47,722 bases of DNA from Gemmatimonadota bacterium (GTDB lineage: Bacteria; Gemmatimonadota; Gemmatimonadetes; Longimicrobiales; Longimicrobiaceae), in contig JAQBQD010000117.1 in the NCBI GenBank assembly GCA_028287185.1, forward strand, positions 1-47,722, read 5' to 3'. Under the pieces are notes generated by a model. That model searched no databases. It was not told the origin of the DNA and was given only the letters and a program-made list of their open reading frames with translations. Position 1 is the first letter of the stretch. Each line of letters starts with the position of its first letter. Both the position numbers and the translations under genes were made by a program. Positions 1 to 8,478 of the stretch are shown one piece after another.

Positions 1-127
1 GCACGGCCAGGCGGCCGCCGCCGGGCGTCGCGAACAGGCCCGCGGGGACGGGGCCGTCCTGCGCGTGCAGCGCGGGCGCGGCGGCGGCCAGCAGCAGCCA
101 GGACGCGAGCGTGTAGAGAAGGCGCAC
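1..127 (-). CDS. Partial secreted protein, N-terminus only
   Basis: The minus strand reads an open frame from a GTG at 127 to the window edge (42 codons). It starts with an Arg residue, a Leu/Ala-rich hydrophobic core and an Ala-x-Ala-Gln type ending, which is a typical signal peptide for this genome (compare the gene at 2015). An in-frame stop lies at 149-151, so the frame cannot start much further upstream. There is no strong ribosome binding site. The mature part seen (about 18 residues) is too short to assign a function. It is divergent from gpmI. Confidence 0.5.
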   Translation of the reverse strand, partial: MRLLYTLASWLLLAAAAPALHAQDGPVPAGLFATPGGGRLAV

Positions 128-267
128 GGAGGGGAGGGTCCGGGGTGGCTAACCGACCGGGGGCGACGTAGATTCGGGCGCGCGGCGGGAGTGGAAGAAG
201 ATACGCCGCTGAATCTTAGGTGTCAATCAAACCGCGTCCCCCGCAACTGCTGCACGGTGAACGCCGA

Positions 268-1851
268 ATGAGCGAATCCGCCGCACCCAGCCCGCGCGTC
301 TGCCTGGTCATCCTGGACGGGTGGGGCCTGCGCGAGGACATGCCCGACAACGCGGTGACCCGCGCCGACGCCCCCACCTGGCGCCACCTGTGGTCCGAAG
401 GCGAGTACCCGCGTGGCCTGCTGACCACGCACGGGCCCGCCGTCGGCCTGCCCGAGGGGCAGATGGGCAACTCCGAGGTGGGCCACCTGAACCTAGGCGC
501 GGGGCGCGTGGTGATGCAGTCCATCCAGCGGATCACCCACGCCATCGCCACGGGCGAGCTGGCCGGGAACCCCGTCCTGATCGACCTCATCCGCAAGGTC
601 CGCGAGCGGGACGGCGCGCTGCACCTCCTCGGCCTGGTCGGCAGCGGCGGCGTGCACGCCATCGACGAGCACATGGTGGCGCTCACCGAGATCGCGGCGA
701 AGCAGGAGGTGCCGCGCGTGTTCCTGCACGTGTTCCTGGACGGCCGCGACACGCCACCGCAGTCGGGCCGCGACTTCGTGGCCGGCCTGCTGGCCCGCGG
801 GGGCGGGCTGCACGGGGCCCGCATCGCCACGCTGCAGGGACGCTACTGGGCGATGGACCGCGACCGGCGGTGGGACCGCACGGCCAAGGCGTACCGGGCG
901 ATCGTCGCCGGCGAGGGCATCCACGTGACGGAGCCCGTGCAGGCCATCGCCGACGCGTACGCCGCCGGCGAGCGCGACGAGTTCGTGGAGCCGCGCGTGG
1001 TGGTCGATGCCGGGGACCGGCCCATCGGCCCGGTGAGGGATGGCGACGGGGTGCTGTTCTTCAACTTCCGCGCGGACCGCGTGCGCCAGCTTTCCCGCGC
1101 GCTGGCGTCGCCGGACTTCGCCGAGTTCGAGCGCGGGCCCGCGCCTCCGAAGGTGGACGTGGCGACGATGACGCAGTACGACGAGGACTTCCCCCTCCCC
1201 GTGCTGTTCCCGCCTCAGCCCATGACGAACATCCTGTCACGGGTGCTGGAGGCGCACGGCCTGCGGGGCTTCCGGACGGCCGAGACGGAGAAGTATCCGC
1301 ACGTCACCTACTTCTTCAACGGGGGGCTGGAGGAGGCGCCGAAGGGCGAGGACCGGCGCATGGTGCCGTCGCCCAAGGTGGCCACCTACGACCTGCAGCC
1401 CGAGATGAGCGCCGACGACGTGGCCGACGGCCTGGTGAAGGCGATCGAATCGAAGACGTACGACGTGCTGGTGTGCAACTTCGCCAACCCCGACATGGTG
1501 GGCCACACGGGGGTCTTCGAGGCCGCCGTGCGCGCGGTGGAGACGGTGGACCGCGACCTGGCGCGCGTGGTGAAGGCCTGCGCGGAGACGGAGACCACGC
1601 TGCTGGTGACGGCCGACCACGGCAACTGCGAGCAGATGTGGGACCCCGTCACGAACGGCCCGCACACGGCGCACACCACCAATCCCGTGGGGATCGTGCT
1701 GGTGGAGCCGGAGGCGCGCCGGTCGGCGGCGGCCCTGCGCGACGGGGCGCTGTGCGATGTGTCGCCCACGATCCTGGGCCTGCTGGGCGTGCCGCAGCCC
1801 CGGGAGATGACGGGCCGCGACCTGCGCGTGCACGTCCACGCGGCGGAGTAG
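268..1851 (+). CDS. gpmI: 2,3-bisphosphoglycerate-independent phosphoglycerate mutase
   Basis: This enzyme interconverts 3- and 2-phosphoglycerate in glycolysis and gluconeogenesis using two metal ions and a phosphoserine intermediate. The 527-residue product opens with the alkaline-phosphatase-superfamily strand VILDGWG (residues 14-20). It has the catalytic serine in MGNSEVGHLN (Ser69), a substrate-binding HVFLDGRDTPP segment, and a late metal-binding TADHGN motif. The length matches the family (about 510-550). The frame is open back to a GTG at 220, but the ATG at 268 places the family N-terminus correctly and is preferred; the ribosome binding site is weak. A strong hairpin follows at 1927. 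Confidence 0.96.
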   Translation: MSESAAPSPRVCLVILDGWGLREDMPDNAVTRADAPTWRHLWSEGEYPRGLLTTHGPAVGLPEGQMGNSEVGHLNLGAGRVVMQSIQRITHAIATGELAGNPVLIDLIRKVRERDGALHLLGLVGSGGVHAIDEHMVALTEIAAKQEVPRVFLHVFLDGRDTPPQSGRDFVAGLLARGGGLHGARIATLQGRYWAMDRDRRWDRTAKAYRAIVAGEGIHVTEPVQAIADAYAAGERDEFVEPRVVVDAGDRPIGPVRDGDGVLFFNFRADRVRQLSRALASPDFAEFERGPAPPKVDVATMTQYDEDFPLPVLFPPQPMTNILSRVLEAHGLRGFRTAETEKYPHVTYFFNGGLEEAPKGEDRRMVPSPKVATYDLQPEMSADDVADGLVKAIESKTYDVLVCNFANPDMVGHTGVFEAAVRAVETVDRDLARVVKACAETETTLLVTADHGNCEQMWDPVTNGPHTAHTTNPVGIVLVEPEARRSAAALRDGALCDVSPTILGLLGVPQPREMTGRDLRVHVHAAE

Positions 1852-1926
1852 CACGCGGTCCGCTTCCGCCCGCCTTGCGGGCGCGGGGGAACAAACCCTA
1901 GCTTCGGGCCGCTATAACACGCATCG

Positions 1927-1952
1927 GTCCCGGACGGAGCCACGTCCGGGAC
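1927..1952 (+). terminator. Hairpin after gpmI
   Basis: A perfect 10-bp inverted repeat (1927-1936 with 1943-1952) around a 6-base loop lies 75 bases after the gpmI stop. Only a weak T-rich stretch follows, so it could also end transcripts with help from Rho. It sits about 60 bases before the next gene. Confidence 0.6.
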
Positions 1953-2014
1953 TGTTCGCTTGCGGCACCCGCGGGACCGGCGTCCCGCACCACCCGACAC
2001 CGACACCTGACACG

Positions 2015-2731
2015 ATGAAGCGAGCCACGCGGATCGCCGCGCTGATCCTTCCCGCCCTGCTGCTGGCCGCGGGCGCGCTCCGGGCGCAGCACATCCCCTC
2101 GCCGTACACCTTCCTGCCGCAGAAGCAGGGCCTGGGATTGTACGCGGGCTACCTGCTCACGGACCCCACGGTGTCGGTGGACTCGGTGCAGACGGCCGAC
2201 TTCGGGCCCCAGTCGGCGCCGCTGATCGGGCTGGACTACAACCTGCGCGTGTCCAGCGCGCTGGTGCTGCGGGCGGGCGTCGCCGTGAGCCCCAGCGAGC
2301 GCAAGGTGTACCGCGCCGGCGTGACCTCCGACAGCAACACCGTGTCCCCCGTGTACTCGGGCAGCAAGGCCAGCATGCCGCTGGCGATCGTGGACGTGGG
2401 CATGCGCCTGAACCTGACCGGCTCGCGCACCTACCGCGGCCTGGCGCCCTGGGTGGCCGCGGGCGGCGGCGTGGTGTCGTGGCTCAAGAAGACGAGCCCG
2501 CTTGAGGCCGACGTGCCGGCCGCGGAGCGCTTCACCTTCGGCCCCGCCTTTGCATTGTCGCTGCAGGCGGGGACCGACTGGTATCCCACCCCGCGGCTGT
2601 CCCTGGGCGTGCACGCGGCGGACTACCTGTGGAAGCTGAAGGTACCGCGCGGGTTCGTCGGGGGCGTGACCAAGTCGTCCGAGTGGACGAACAACCTGGG
2701 CGTGACCGCGGGAGCCGCGATCCACTTCTGA
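2015..2731 (+). CDS. Secreted beta-barrel-like outer membrane protein
   Basis: The 238-residue product has a clear signal peptide (Lys/Arg start, Leu/Ala core, cleavage near Arg-Ala-Gln at about residue 25). After it come alternating polar and hydrophobic stretches with many Gly, Tyr and Val residues, ending in Ile-His-Phe. A terminal aromatic residue is usual for proteins inserted into the outer membrane by the Bam complex. I recognise no enzyme motif. It most resembles small OmpA- or OmpW-like barrels, by general composition only. It stands alone between the gpmI hairpin and a BON-domain gene 22 bases downstream, which may be co-transcribed. Confidence 0.7.
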   Translation: MKRATRIAALILPALLLAAGALRAQHIPSPYTFLPQKQGLGLYAGYLLTDPTVSVDSVQTADFGPQSAPLIGLDYNLRVSSALVLRAGVAVSPSERKVYRAGVTSDSNTVSPVYSGSKASMPLAIVDVGMRLNLTGSRTYRGLAPWVAAGGGVVSWLKKTSPLEADVPAAERFTFGPAFALSLQAGTDWYPTPRLSLGVHAADYLWKLKVPRGFVGGVTKSSEWTNNLGVTAGAAIHF

Positions 2732-2753
2732 GCGCGAAAACGGGGAGGGTGTG

Positions 2754-3251
2754 ATGGCTCGCGACCTTGGCCGGGAGTTCGGCGGCGGCTTCGACTTCGC
2801 CACCATGAGCGACGACGAGATCTACGACGTGGTGATGGAGCAGCTTCGCGAGCAGACCAACGTGGACGTCGGCTGGCTGGAGGTGTCGGTGCGCGAAGGC
2901 CGCGTGACCCTGGCGGGAAGCGTGGGCAGCGACGGCGACGCGCAGGTGGCCGAGCAGCTCCTGACCGACTCGCTGGGGCTGGAGGTGGTGAACGAGCTGG
3001 TGGTGGACGAGCTGCACCGCCAGACGCTTCCCGAGGCCGTGGACGATTCGCTGGCCGCCGAGGACGAGATCGACGACGAGATGGGCCAGGTGAACGACAG
3101 CCAGTCCGACACCGCCGAGCACCTCGTCGCCGACCTGGAGTCGGAGACCTACGGCACCCACGACGTGGGCACCGCCATCGAGGAGGGCACCTCGTACATG
3201 CCCCCGGACGGCCCCATCGCGGAAGGCTACGAGTCGCGCGAGGACCACTGA
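2754..3251 (+). CDS. BON-domain protein
   Basis: The 165-residue product has one BON domain at about residues 38-85: a strand reading WLEVSVREGRVTLAGSVG, then a helix and a second strand ending in NELVVDEL. BON domains are thought to bind membranes or other proteins, often in envelope stress proteins of the OsmY type. No signal peptide is visible, and the C-terminal half is strongly acidic. ATG 2754 is chosen over GTG 2751 because GGAGG sits five bases before it. A 15-bp perfect hairpin (3286-3320) follows. A second, unrelated-looking BON protein is convergent at 3546. Confidence 0.85.
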   Translation: MARDLGREFGGGFDFATMSDDEIYDVVMEQLREQTNVDVGWLEVSVREGRVTLAGSVGSDGDAQVAEQLLTDSLGLEVVNELVVDELHRQTLPEAVDDSLAAEDEIDDEMGQVNDSQSDTAEHLVADLESETYGTHDVGTAIEEGTSYMPPDGPIAEGYESREDH

Positions 3252-3285
3252 CGGGCCTCGGACCTCGGCTTCCGACGACGTGCAG

Positions 3286-3320
3286 ACCGGGCCCCGGAGA
3301 TTCGCTCTCCGGGGCCCGGT
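3286..3320. terminator. Bidirectional hairpin terminator between convergent BON genes
   Basis: A perfect 15-bp stem (3286-3300 with 3306-3320) with a 5-base loop lies in the convergent intergenic region. A short pyrimidine-rich tail (TCCTTCT) follows on the plus strand, which fits termination of the BON gene ending at 3251. Confidence 0.8.
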
Positions 3321-3457
3321 TCCTTCTGGATCGCGCGACGTTGCGGCGCGGGCGTCGGTCCAGTGAACGCCGTCGACCAGCTGTCGCCTCCCTCCCCTCG
3401 AATGCCGTCGCCGCGGACCCACCGACGTCGGCCGTGCAGGGGGATGTCCGCCGCGAC

Positions 3458-3532
3458 GAGGAGCGAGCCCACGCAGGTGGGCGGATATGCCGTCGCAGGC
3501 CCGGGCTTCAACCCGCGGCGGGCGCCCCGCGG
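3458..3532 (+). repeat. Dispersed hairpin repeat, copy 1
   Basis: This copy contains a block GGAGCGAGCCC, a small hairpin (GCCCAC, four-base loop, GTGGGC), then ATGCCGTCGCAG and TTCAACCCG. A 59-base core matches the copy at 43680 at 49 positions. In the first hairpin an A-T pair here is replaced by G-C there, a compensatory change. It ends 13 bases beyond the stop codon of the minus-strand BON gene. Confidence 0.7.
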
Positions 3533-3545
3533 CACCGTCAGACGT

Positions 3546-4307
3546 CTACCCTTCGCCCATCTCGCCATCCTGCGTCATGGGGTCGCCGTGGGTCGACGGT
3601 TCGAGGCGCACGGTGAGGTTGTTGATGACGCCGCGCACGCCGTCCGTCTCCCACGCGTCGTCCCAGGCGTAGCGTGCTTCCATGAAGTCGGCCACTTCGC
3701 CGGTGAGCGTGACGACGCCGTCATGCACCTCCACGTTCAGCCCATCCGGCTCCAGCCACGAGTCGCGATACAGCCGGTCGCGGACGGCGCGGGCCACGGC
3801 TTCGTCCGATCCGCGGCCGTAGTATTCGTAGGCGCGATCATCCCACGGCTCGTCCTCGTGCCCGCCGCGTTCCAGCTCCGGGTGCCGGCCGTACGCCTCG
3901 GCGGGCAGGAACGGGCCCGCCGCGCGCCCGCCGGCTTCCCGATCGTATCCGCGCTCCGTGGAGGGACGGCCCGGTCCGCCGCGGAATCCGAAGCCGCGGG
4001 CGCCCGGCGCGTCGCCCCCGCCGGTGAAGTACGGGCCGGCGTAGTCGCGGCCGTAGACCGCGCGGTTCCAGCGCGTGCGGCCCCCGTCGCGATCGCCGCG
4101 CGGCGGCCCCTCCCATCGCGTGCCCCACGGCCGGTACGTTCCCACGCCGCCGCCCCACATCCCCGCCGCACCGACCCGGCGCGACCACTCGAAGCTGCGG
4201 TCGTATGCGGACCGCGGCGCATACTCGCGCCCGTACCCGCCGCTGCCGCTCACGCCCAGCGACCGGCGTGCGTATCCGCGATCGTATCCACCGTCGTAGC
4301 GTGCCAT
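3546..4307 (-). CDS. BON-domain protein with Gly/Tyr/Arg-rich N-terminal region
   Basis: The product has 253 residues. Residues 1 to about 170 are low-complexity, dominated by Gly, Arg, Tyr, Asp and Trp (repeated RGY, GGY, YGR and RGG-like steps). Residues about 185-245 form a BON domain with the strand VEVHDGVVTLTGEV. ATG 4307 is preceded by AGGAGGAGGGG, a strong ribosome binding site; the frame remains open far upstream, but that stretch is the reverse of mobA. There is no signal peptide or membrane segment. Low-complexity RGG/YG sequences in other organisms bind RNA or drive condensation; whether this one does is unknown. Confidence 0.85.
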   Translation of the reverse strand: MARYDGGYDRGYARRSLGVSGSGGYGREYAPRSAYDRSFEWSRRVGAAGMWGGGVGTYRPWGTRWEGPPRGDRDGGRTRWNRAVYGRDYAGPYFTGGGDAPGARGFGFRGGPGRPSTERGYDREAGGRAAGPFLPAEAYGRHPELERGGHEDEPWDDRAYEYYGRGSDEAVARAVRDRLYRDSWLEPDGLNVEVHDGVVTLTGEVADFMEARYAWDDAWETDGVRGVINNLTVRLEPSTHGDPMTQDGEMGEG

Positions 4308-4502
4308 CGCCCCTCCTCCTGCATCGTGGAGACGTCCCCGTTCCTCGGGCGTACCGTCCACCGCCCGTCCAGCGCCCGACCCCCGCCCGGCGGGCAAGTC
4401 CCATTCCCTGGCGCGGGGCTCGAAGCGCTTGTCGGCGCCCGGTGCCCGGGATAGGTTCCGCGAGGACGCCGCCCCGCCACGACCCTTCGCGAATCGCCCT
4501 CG

Positions 4503-5180
4503 ATGCAAGCCGCCGGCTCGACCGAACCGAACGAATCCAGCGATCTGCCCGGCGGGTTCCGACGCCCTCCGTTCGGGGCGATCCTGGCGGGCGGGGCGAG
4601 CATCCGCTTCGGCAGCCCGAAGGCGCTGGCGCGGATCGGGGGCCTGGCGATCGTGGAGCGGGTGGAGCGCGCGCTGCGGGAGGCGGTCGACGAGGTGGTG
4701 CTGATCGCGAACGAGCCGACCCTGTTCGTGGACCGCGGCCTCCGCTGCCGCGCGGACATCGTGCCCGGCCGCGGGGCGCTGTCCGGCATCCACGCCGCGC
4801 TCGCGTGGGCGCGCGAGGAAGGCCGCCCCGGCGCGTTGTGCATCGCCTGCGACATGCCGTTCATCCGCCCCGCGCTGCTCCGCGCGATGCTGACGCAGTC
4901 GGGCGATCCGGACCTTGACGCCGTGGTGCCGGAGAGCGCGGGAAAGCTCGGATTCGAGCCGCTGTGCGCGTACTACTCCGTGTCCGCCATCGACGCCCTG
5001 AGCCGCATGCTGCTGTCCGCCGAAAGCCGCGTCTCCGCGCTGCCGTCGCACCTGCGCACCGCGAGGATCTCGATCGACCGGGTGCGTGGGATCGGCGATC
5101 CGGAGGTCATCTTCCTGAACGTGAACACGCCGGATGACTACGAGCAGGCCGTGAAGCTGGCCGCGGAGAACGGGCAGTGA
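4503..5180 (+). CDS. mobA: Molybdenum cofactor guanylyltransferase
   Basis: MobA attaches GMP from GTP to molybdopterin to form the bis-MGD cofactor used by DMSO-reductase-type enzymes. The 225-residue product has the nucleotidyltransferase signature LAGGASIRFGSPKA (residues 24-37; the family usually has Met where Phe is seen). It also has the GALSGIHAA loop, ACDMPF with its metal-binding Asp, and a late NVNTPDDY motif. Length is slightly above the usual 190-210 because of an N-terminal extension of about 20 residues, so a later start is possible. Its stop codon overlaps the mobB start. Confidence 0.93.
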   Translation: MQAAGSTEPNESSDLPGGFRRPPFGAILAGGASIRFGSPKALARIGGLAIVERVERALREAVDEVVLIANEPTLFVDRGLRCRADIVPGRGALSGIHAALAWAREEGRPGALCIACDMPFIRPALLRAMLTQSGDPDLDAVVPESAGKLGFEPLCAYYSVSAIDALSRMLLSAESRVSALPSHLRTARISIDRVRGIGDPEVIFLNVNTPDDYEQAVKLAAENGQ

Positions 5181-5812
5181 GCGCGGCGCCGGAGGTTCCA
5201 CCCGCCGTCGCCATCGTGGGGCGAAAGAACAGCGGCAAGACGACGCTGGTGGTGGCGCTCGCGGCCGAGCTGCGGCGGCGCGGATACCGCATCGCATCGC
5301 TCAAGCACGGGCACCACGACTTCGAGGTGGACGAGCCCGGGCGCGACACCTGGCGCCACTTCCACGAAGGCGGCGTGGAGGCGGTGGTGATGGCGTCCGT
5401 GAGCAAGGTGGCGCTGGTGATGCGCTTGGACGATGGCGAGCCCGACCCGCGCGACCTCATCCGCCGCTTCTACGCCGGCCGCGGATACGACGTCGTGCTC
5501 GTCGAGGGGTACAAGCGCGGCCCCTTCCCCCGCATCGAAGTCTTCCGTCGCGGCGTCCACGACCATCCGCTGTACGATCCCGCAGCCTCCTCCCGTCGTT
5601 CGATGTCTGCCGATGCGGATCTTCCGCGCACGGATGGGGCAGACTCAGATTCCGCGGGTGGATGCATCGCGACGGTGACGGACGGGGCAGGCTTCCACGC
5701 TCCGTGGCCGGTGTTCGCCCTCGATGCGGACGATCCCCTGGCGGGCGCGCATGTTGGGGAGGTAGCGGACCTGATCGAACGGCGGTTCCTGGGAGGTCGC
5801 GATGGCGGGTGA
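5177..5812 (+). CDS. mobB: Molybdopterin-guanine dinucleotide biosynthesis adaptor protein MobB
   Basis: MobB is a GTP-binding P-loop protein that assists MobA. The 211-residue product has the Walker A motif GRKNSGKTT (residues 15-23), the conserved SLKHGHHDFEVDEPGRDTWRH region, and DVVLVEGYKRGPFPRIEVFR. The start is GTG 5177, overlapping the mobA stop by three bases (GTGA), which implies translational coupling. A stretch at about residues 135-165 is Ser/Asp/Arg-rich and poorly conserved-looking. The 3' end overlaps moeA by 11 bases. Confidence 0.93.
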   Translation: MSAAPEVPPAVAIVGRKNSGKTTLVVALAAELRRRGYRIASLKHGHHDFEVDEPGRDTWRHFHEGGVEAVVMASVSKVALVMRLDDGEPDPRDLIRRFYAGRGYDVVLVEGYKRGPFPRIEVFRRGVHDHPLYDPAASSRRSMSADADLPRTDGADSDSAGGCIATVTDGAGFHAPWPVFALDADDPLAGAHVGEVADLIERRFLGGRDGG

Positions 5813-7100
5813 GCGAGCGGCGGACTGGATCTCGGCGGCGGAGGCGCGGGACGCCATCCTGGCCGGCGTCGCCAGGCTGGACGCCGAGCGCCGGCCGCTG
5901 CTGGACGCGCTGGGCTACGTGCTGGCGGAGGAGGTCGTGTCGACCGTGGACCTGCCGCCGTGGGACAACAGCGGGATGGACGGGTTCGCCGTACGCGCGG
6001 AGGACGTGCGCGGCGCCACGCCCGAGGCGCCGCGGGTGCTGCGCGTGGTGGACGACGTTCCGGCGGGCCACTTCCCTTCCCGCGCCGTCGCCCGCGGCGA
6101 GGCCATCCGCGTGATGACCGGCGCACCGGTGCCGGACGGCGTCGACGGCGTGATCCGCGTGGAGCACACGGACGGCGGTACCGACATCGGCACCGCGGAC
6201 GCACGCGTCGCCATTCGCCGCGACGAGGACGCGGGCCGCAACGTGCGCCCGCGCGGCGAGGACGTGCGCCGCGGCCAGTCGGTGCTCGCGCCCGGCACGG
6301 TGATCCGCGCCGGGAGCGTGGCCGTCGCCTCGTCCGTCGGCCGCTCGGCGCTCTCCGTGATCCGCCGCCCGCGGGTGGCCGTGCTCACCTCCGGGGACGA
6401 GCTGGTGCTGCTGGACGGCTTCGCGGAGGTGGAGGCTGGCCGGCGCATCGTGTCGTCCAACACCTACGCGCTGGCGGCGCAGCTCGCGGAGGCGGAGATG
6501 GAGCCGCGGGTGCTGGGAATCGCCCGCGACACGCCCGCCAGCCTGCGCGAGCACGTGGAGCGCGCGCGGGGCTGCGACGCCCTCATCACGTCCGCCGGCA
6601 TCAGCGTGGGCGAGCACGACCACGTGCTGCGTGTGATGCGCGAGATGGAGACGGAGATCGCGTTCTGGCGCGTGCGCATCCGCCCCGGATCGGCGATGGC
6701 GTTCGGGCACGTGGGCGGGCTGGGCGGCATCCCCTGGTTCGGCCTGCCGGGGAACCCCGTGTCCACGCTCGTCTGCTTCGAGCTGTTCGTCCGCCCCGCG
6801 CTGCTGCGCATGGCCGGCCACACGCGCGTGTTCCCGCCGGCCGCGCGGGTCGTCGTGCGCGACGAGCACCGCGGCAAGCCGGGCCTCGCGCAGTTCCCCC
6901 GCGTCCTCCTCCACCGCCTGCAGGACGGCACGCTCGCCGCGCGGCTGACGGGGTCGCAGAGCAGCGGCGTCGCCTCGTCGATGGCCGCCGCGGACGCGCT
7001 GCTCGTGGTTCCGGGGGACCGCGGGAGCATCGCCGCCGGTGAGGTTGCGACGGCCGTCGTGATCGGCGGCGCGCCGCTGGAGGCGGAGCCGGGGTGGTGA
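5802..7100 (+). CDS. moeA: Molybdopterin molybdotransferase
   Basis: MoeA inserts molybdate into adenylylated molybdopterin, completing molybdenum cofactor. The 432-residue product has all the family landmarks: PPWDNSGMDGFAVRAED, MTGAPVPDGVDGVIRVEH, TSGDELV, SAGISVGEHDHV and GLPGNPVSTL. Domain order and length match E. coli MoeA (411 residues). It is the last gene of the mobA-mobB-moeA operon, starting inside mobB. The presence of mobA and mobB says the host makes the guanine-dinucleotide form of the cofactor; no molybdoenzyme lies in this window. Confidence 0.96.
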   Translation: MAGERAADWISAAEARDAILAGVARLDAERRPLLDALGYVLAEEVVSTVDLPPWDNSGMDGFAVRAEDVRGATPEAPRVLRVVDDVPAGHFPSRAVARGEAIRVMTGAPVPDGVDGVIRVEHTDGGTDIGTADARVAIRRDEDAGRNVRPRGEDVRRGQSVLAPGTVIRAGSVAVASSVGRSALSVIRRPRVAVLTSGDELVLLDGFAEVEAGRRIVSSNTYALAAQLAEAEMEPRVLGIARDTPASLREHVERARGCDALITSAGISVGEHDHVLRVMREMETEIAFWRVRIRPGSAMAFGHVGGLGGIPWFGLPGNPVSTLVCFELFVRPALLRMAGHTRVFPPAARVVVRDEHRGKPGLAQFPRVLLHRLQDGTLAARLTGSQSSGVASSMAAADALLVVPGDRGSIAAGEVATAVVIGGAPLEAEPGW

Positions 7101-7229
7101 GCCGACGGGGCGGAAACCGCGGTGACGCCGTCGGATGAAAATCGGGGCGGAGGAACCAGGATTGCCGTGGCGGGCTCCTCGGCTCGGCAGGCGGCGCCGC
7201 GGAGTGCTGCGGGTTCTCGACGCGAGGAA

Positions 7230-7264
7230 GACCGGCCCTGCATCGCATGGATGCGGGGCCGGTC
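7230..7264. terminator. Bidirectional hairpin between moeA and dodecin
   Basis: A 15-bp stem (7230-7244 with 7250-7264) with one wobble pair and a 5-base loop lies between the convergent moeA and dodecin genes. TCCTCGTTCG follows on the plus strand. Confidence 0.7.
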
Positions 7265-7302
7265 CTCGTTCGTGTCGAGCCGTGCGGAAACGTGTCGTCG
7301 GA

Positions 7303-7512
7303 TCAGGACTCGTCGAGCCGGAACCAGAGCTTGACCGTCGCCTGGAACTCGCGGACCTCGCCGTCGCGGATGTAGCCGCGCTGCTGCACCACCTCCAGCC
7401 ACTCCAGGTTCCGCACCGTCTGGCCGGCGCGCTTCACGGCCACGCGCACCGCGTCGTCGAAGCTGCTCTCCGACGTGCCCACCACCTCCAGCGACTTGTG
7501 GACGTTGCCCAT
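7303..7512 (-). CDS. Dodecin
   Basis: Dodecins are small flavin-binding proteins that form hollow dodecamers and store or buffer riboflavin, FMN or coenzyme A. The 69-residue product has the family pattern: HKSLEVVGTSESSFDDAVRVAV helix region, then RNLEWLEVVQQRGYI, whose Trp stacks on flavin in known dodecins, then a final strand VKLWFRL. ATG 7512 is preceded by GGGAGGGGG. It lies 56 bases after the phosphatase gene on the same strand. Confidence 0.93.
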   Translation of the reverse strand: MGNVHKSLEVVGTSESSFDDAVRVAVKRAGQTVRNLEWLEVVQQRGYIRDGEVREFQATVKLWFRLDES

Positions 7513-7538
7513 CGCCCCCTCCCGGGTTGGTGCCGTGC

Positions 7539-7559
7539 GCCGGCCCGGAAGGGGCCGGC
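7539..7559 (-). terminator. Short GC hairpin between phosphatase and dodecin
   Basis: An 8-bp stem (7539-7546 with 7552-7559) with a 5-base loop lies 10 bases past the phosphatase stop. There is no U-run, so it may be a partial terminator or mRNA-stabilising hairpin that sets different levels for dodecin. Confidence 0.35.
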
Positions 7560-7568
7560 GGCCGGCGC

Positions 7569-8345
7569 CTACGCCAGCAGGACCCGCGCCGCCGCGTCGT
7601 GCAGCCGGCCGTTCGTGGCCAGCGCCTGCGTCCATGCGCCCACGGGCGAGCCGTCGAACTGCGTGAACCGGCCGCCCGACTCGCGCAGGATGACGTCCAT
7701 GGGCGCCCAGTCCCAGTACGAGCCCGCGATGGGGTCCGCGAGCAGGTCCATCCGCCCGGTGGCGACCAGGAAGTAGCCGTACCCGTCGCCCCAGGTGCGC
7801 GCGAACCGGGTCGCCTTCACCAGGCGCTCGAAGCCCGCGCGGTCCGCATCGTTGCTGCGGTCGCGCCAGTACTCGAAGCCCGAGGTGACGAGCCGCGCCG
7901 AGGCCAGGTCGTCGCACTCGGACACCCGCGCCGCTACGCCGTTCACCCAGGCGCCTGCGCCGTCCGCGGCCACCAGCGTCTCGGCCAGCACGGGAAAGTG
8001 GGCGCATCCCAGCACGGGCGTGCCCTGCTCCTCCAGCGCAATCAGCACGCAGTACAGCGGCACCCCGCACGAGAACGAGCGCGTCCCGTCGATGGGGTCC
8101 ACGATCCAGCGCCGGCCGCTGCGCGAAGGCACGTCCTCGCCCTCCTCGCCGACCAGCCCGTCCTCCGGGAACGCCTCCGCGATGGCGGTGCGCAGGTACT
8201 CCTCGGCCGCCAGGTCCGCCGCCGTCACCTCGCTGCCGTCGCCCTTGAAGCGCACCGCCGCCCGCCCGAAGTGCCGCAGCGTGATCTCCCCCGCCGCCCG
8301 GGCCGCGCGCGTGGCGAACTCCATCAGGTTGTCGCGGTCGGTCAT
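7569..8345 (-). CDS. Inositol monophosphatase family protein, likely histidinol-phosphatase
   Basis: The 258-residue product has the metal-binding signatures of the lithium-sensitive phosphatase family: GEEGE (first acidic site), WIVDPIDGTRSF (residues 81-92), and the C-terminal WDWAPMDVI motif. Enzymes of this size with the sequence KGDGSEVTAADLAAE and YWDWAP resemble HisN histidinol-phosphate phosphatases, but inositol-1-phosphatase or CysQ-like activity cannot be excluded. No other histidine gene is nearby. The 210-base gap upstream, before recN, contains the heptanucleotide repeat. Confidence 0.88.
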   Translation of the reverse strand: MTDRDNLMEFATRAARAAGEITLRHFGRAAVRFKGDGSEVTAADLAAEEYLRTAIAEAFPEDGLVGEEGEDVPSRSGRRWIVDPIDGTRSFSCGVPLYCVLIALEEQGTPVLGCAHFPVLAETLVAADGAGAWVNGVAARVSECDDLASARLVTSGFEYWRDRSNDADRAGFERLVKATRFARTWGDGYGYFLVATGRMDLLADPIAGSYWDWAPMDVILRESGGRFTQFDGSPVGAWTQALATNGRLHDAAARVLLA

Positions 8346-8478
8346 CCTGGCGGGATTTCAGGTGGTGATCGGGGGACGTAACGACCGGGCGAGGGGCATC
8401 TCGTGCTGGAGGTGTCGCGGAGAGCCCGACATCGCCGCGGAACGGTCGTCTGCGTGCACTGCGTACGGAATTGGCTGG

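Noticed and set aside
4308..5297. Upstream extension of the minus-strand BON gene to 5297
   Set aside because: The extension is antisense to mobA and mobB and has no family features; the strong ribosome binding site before ATG 4307 fixes the start.
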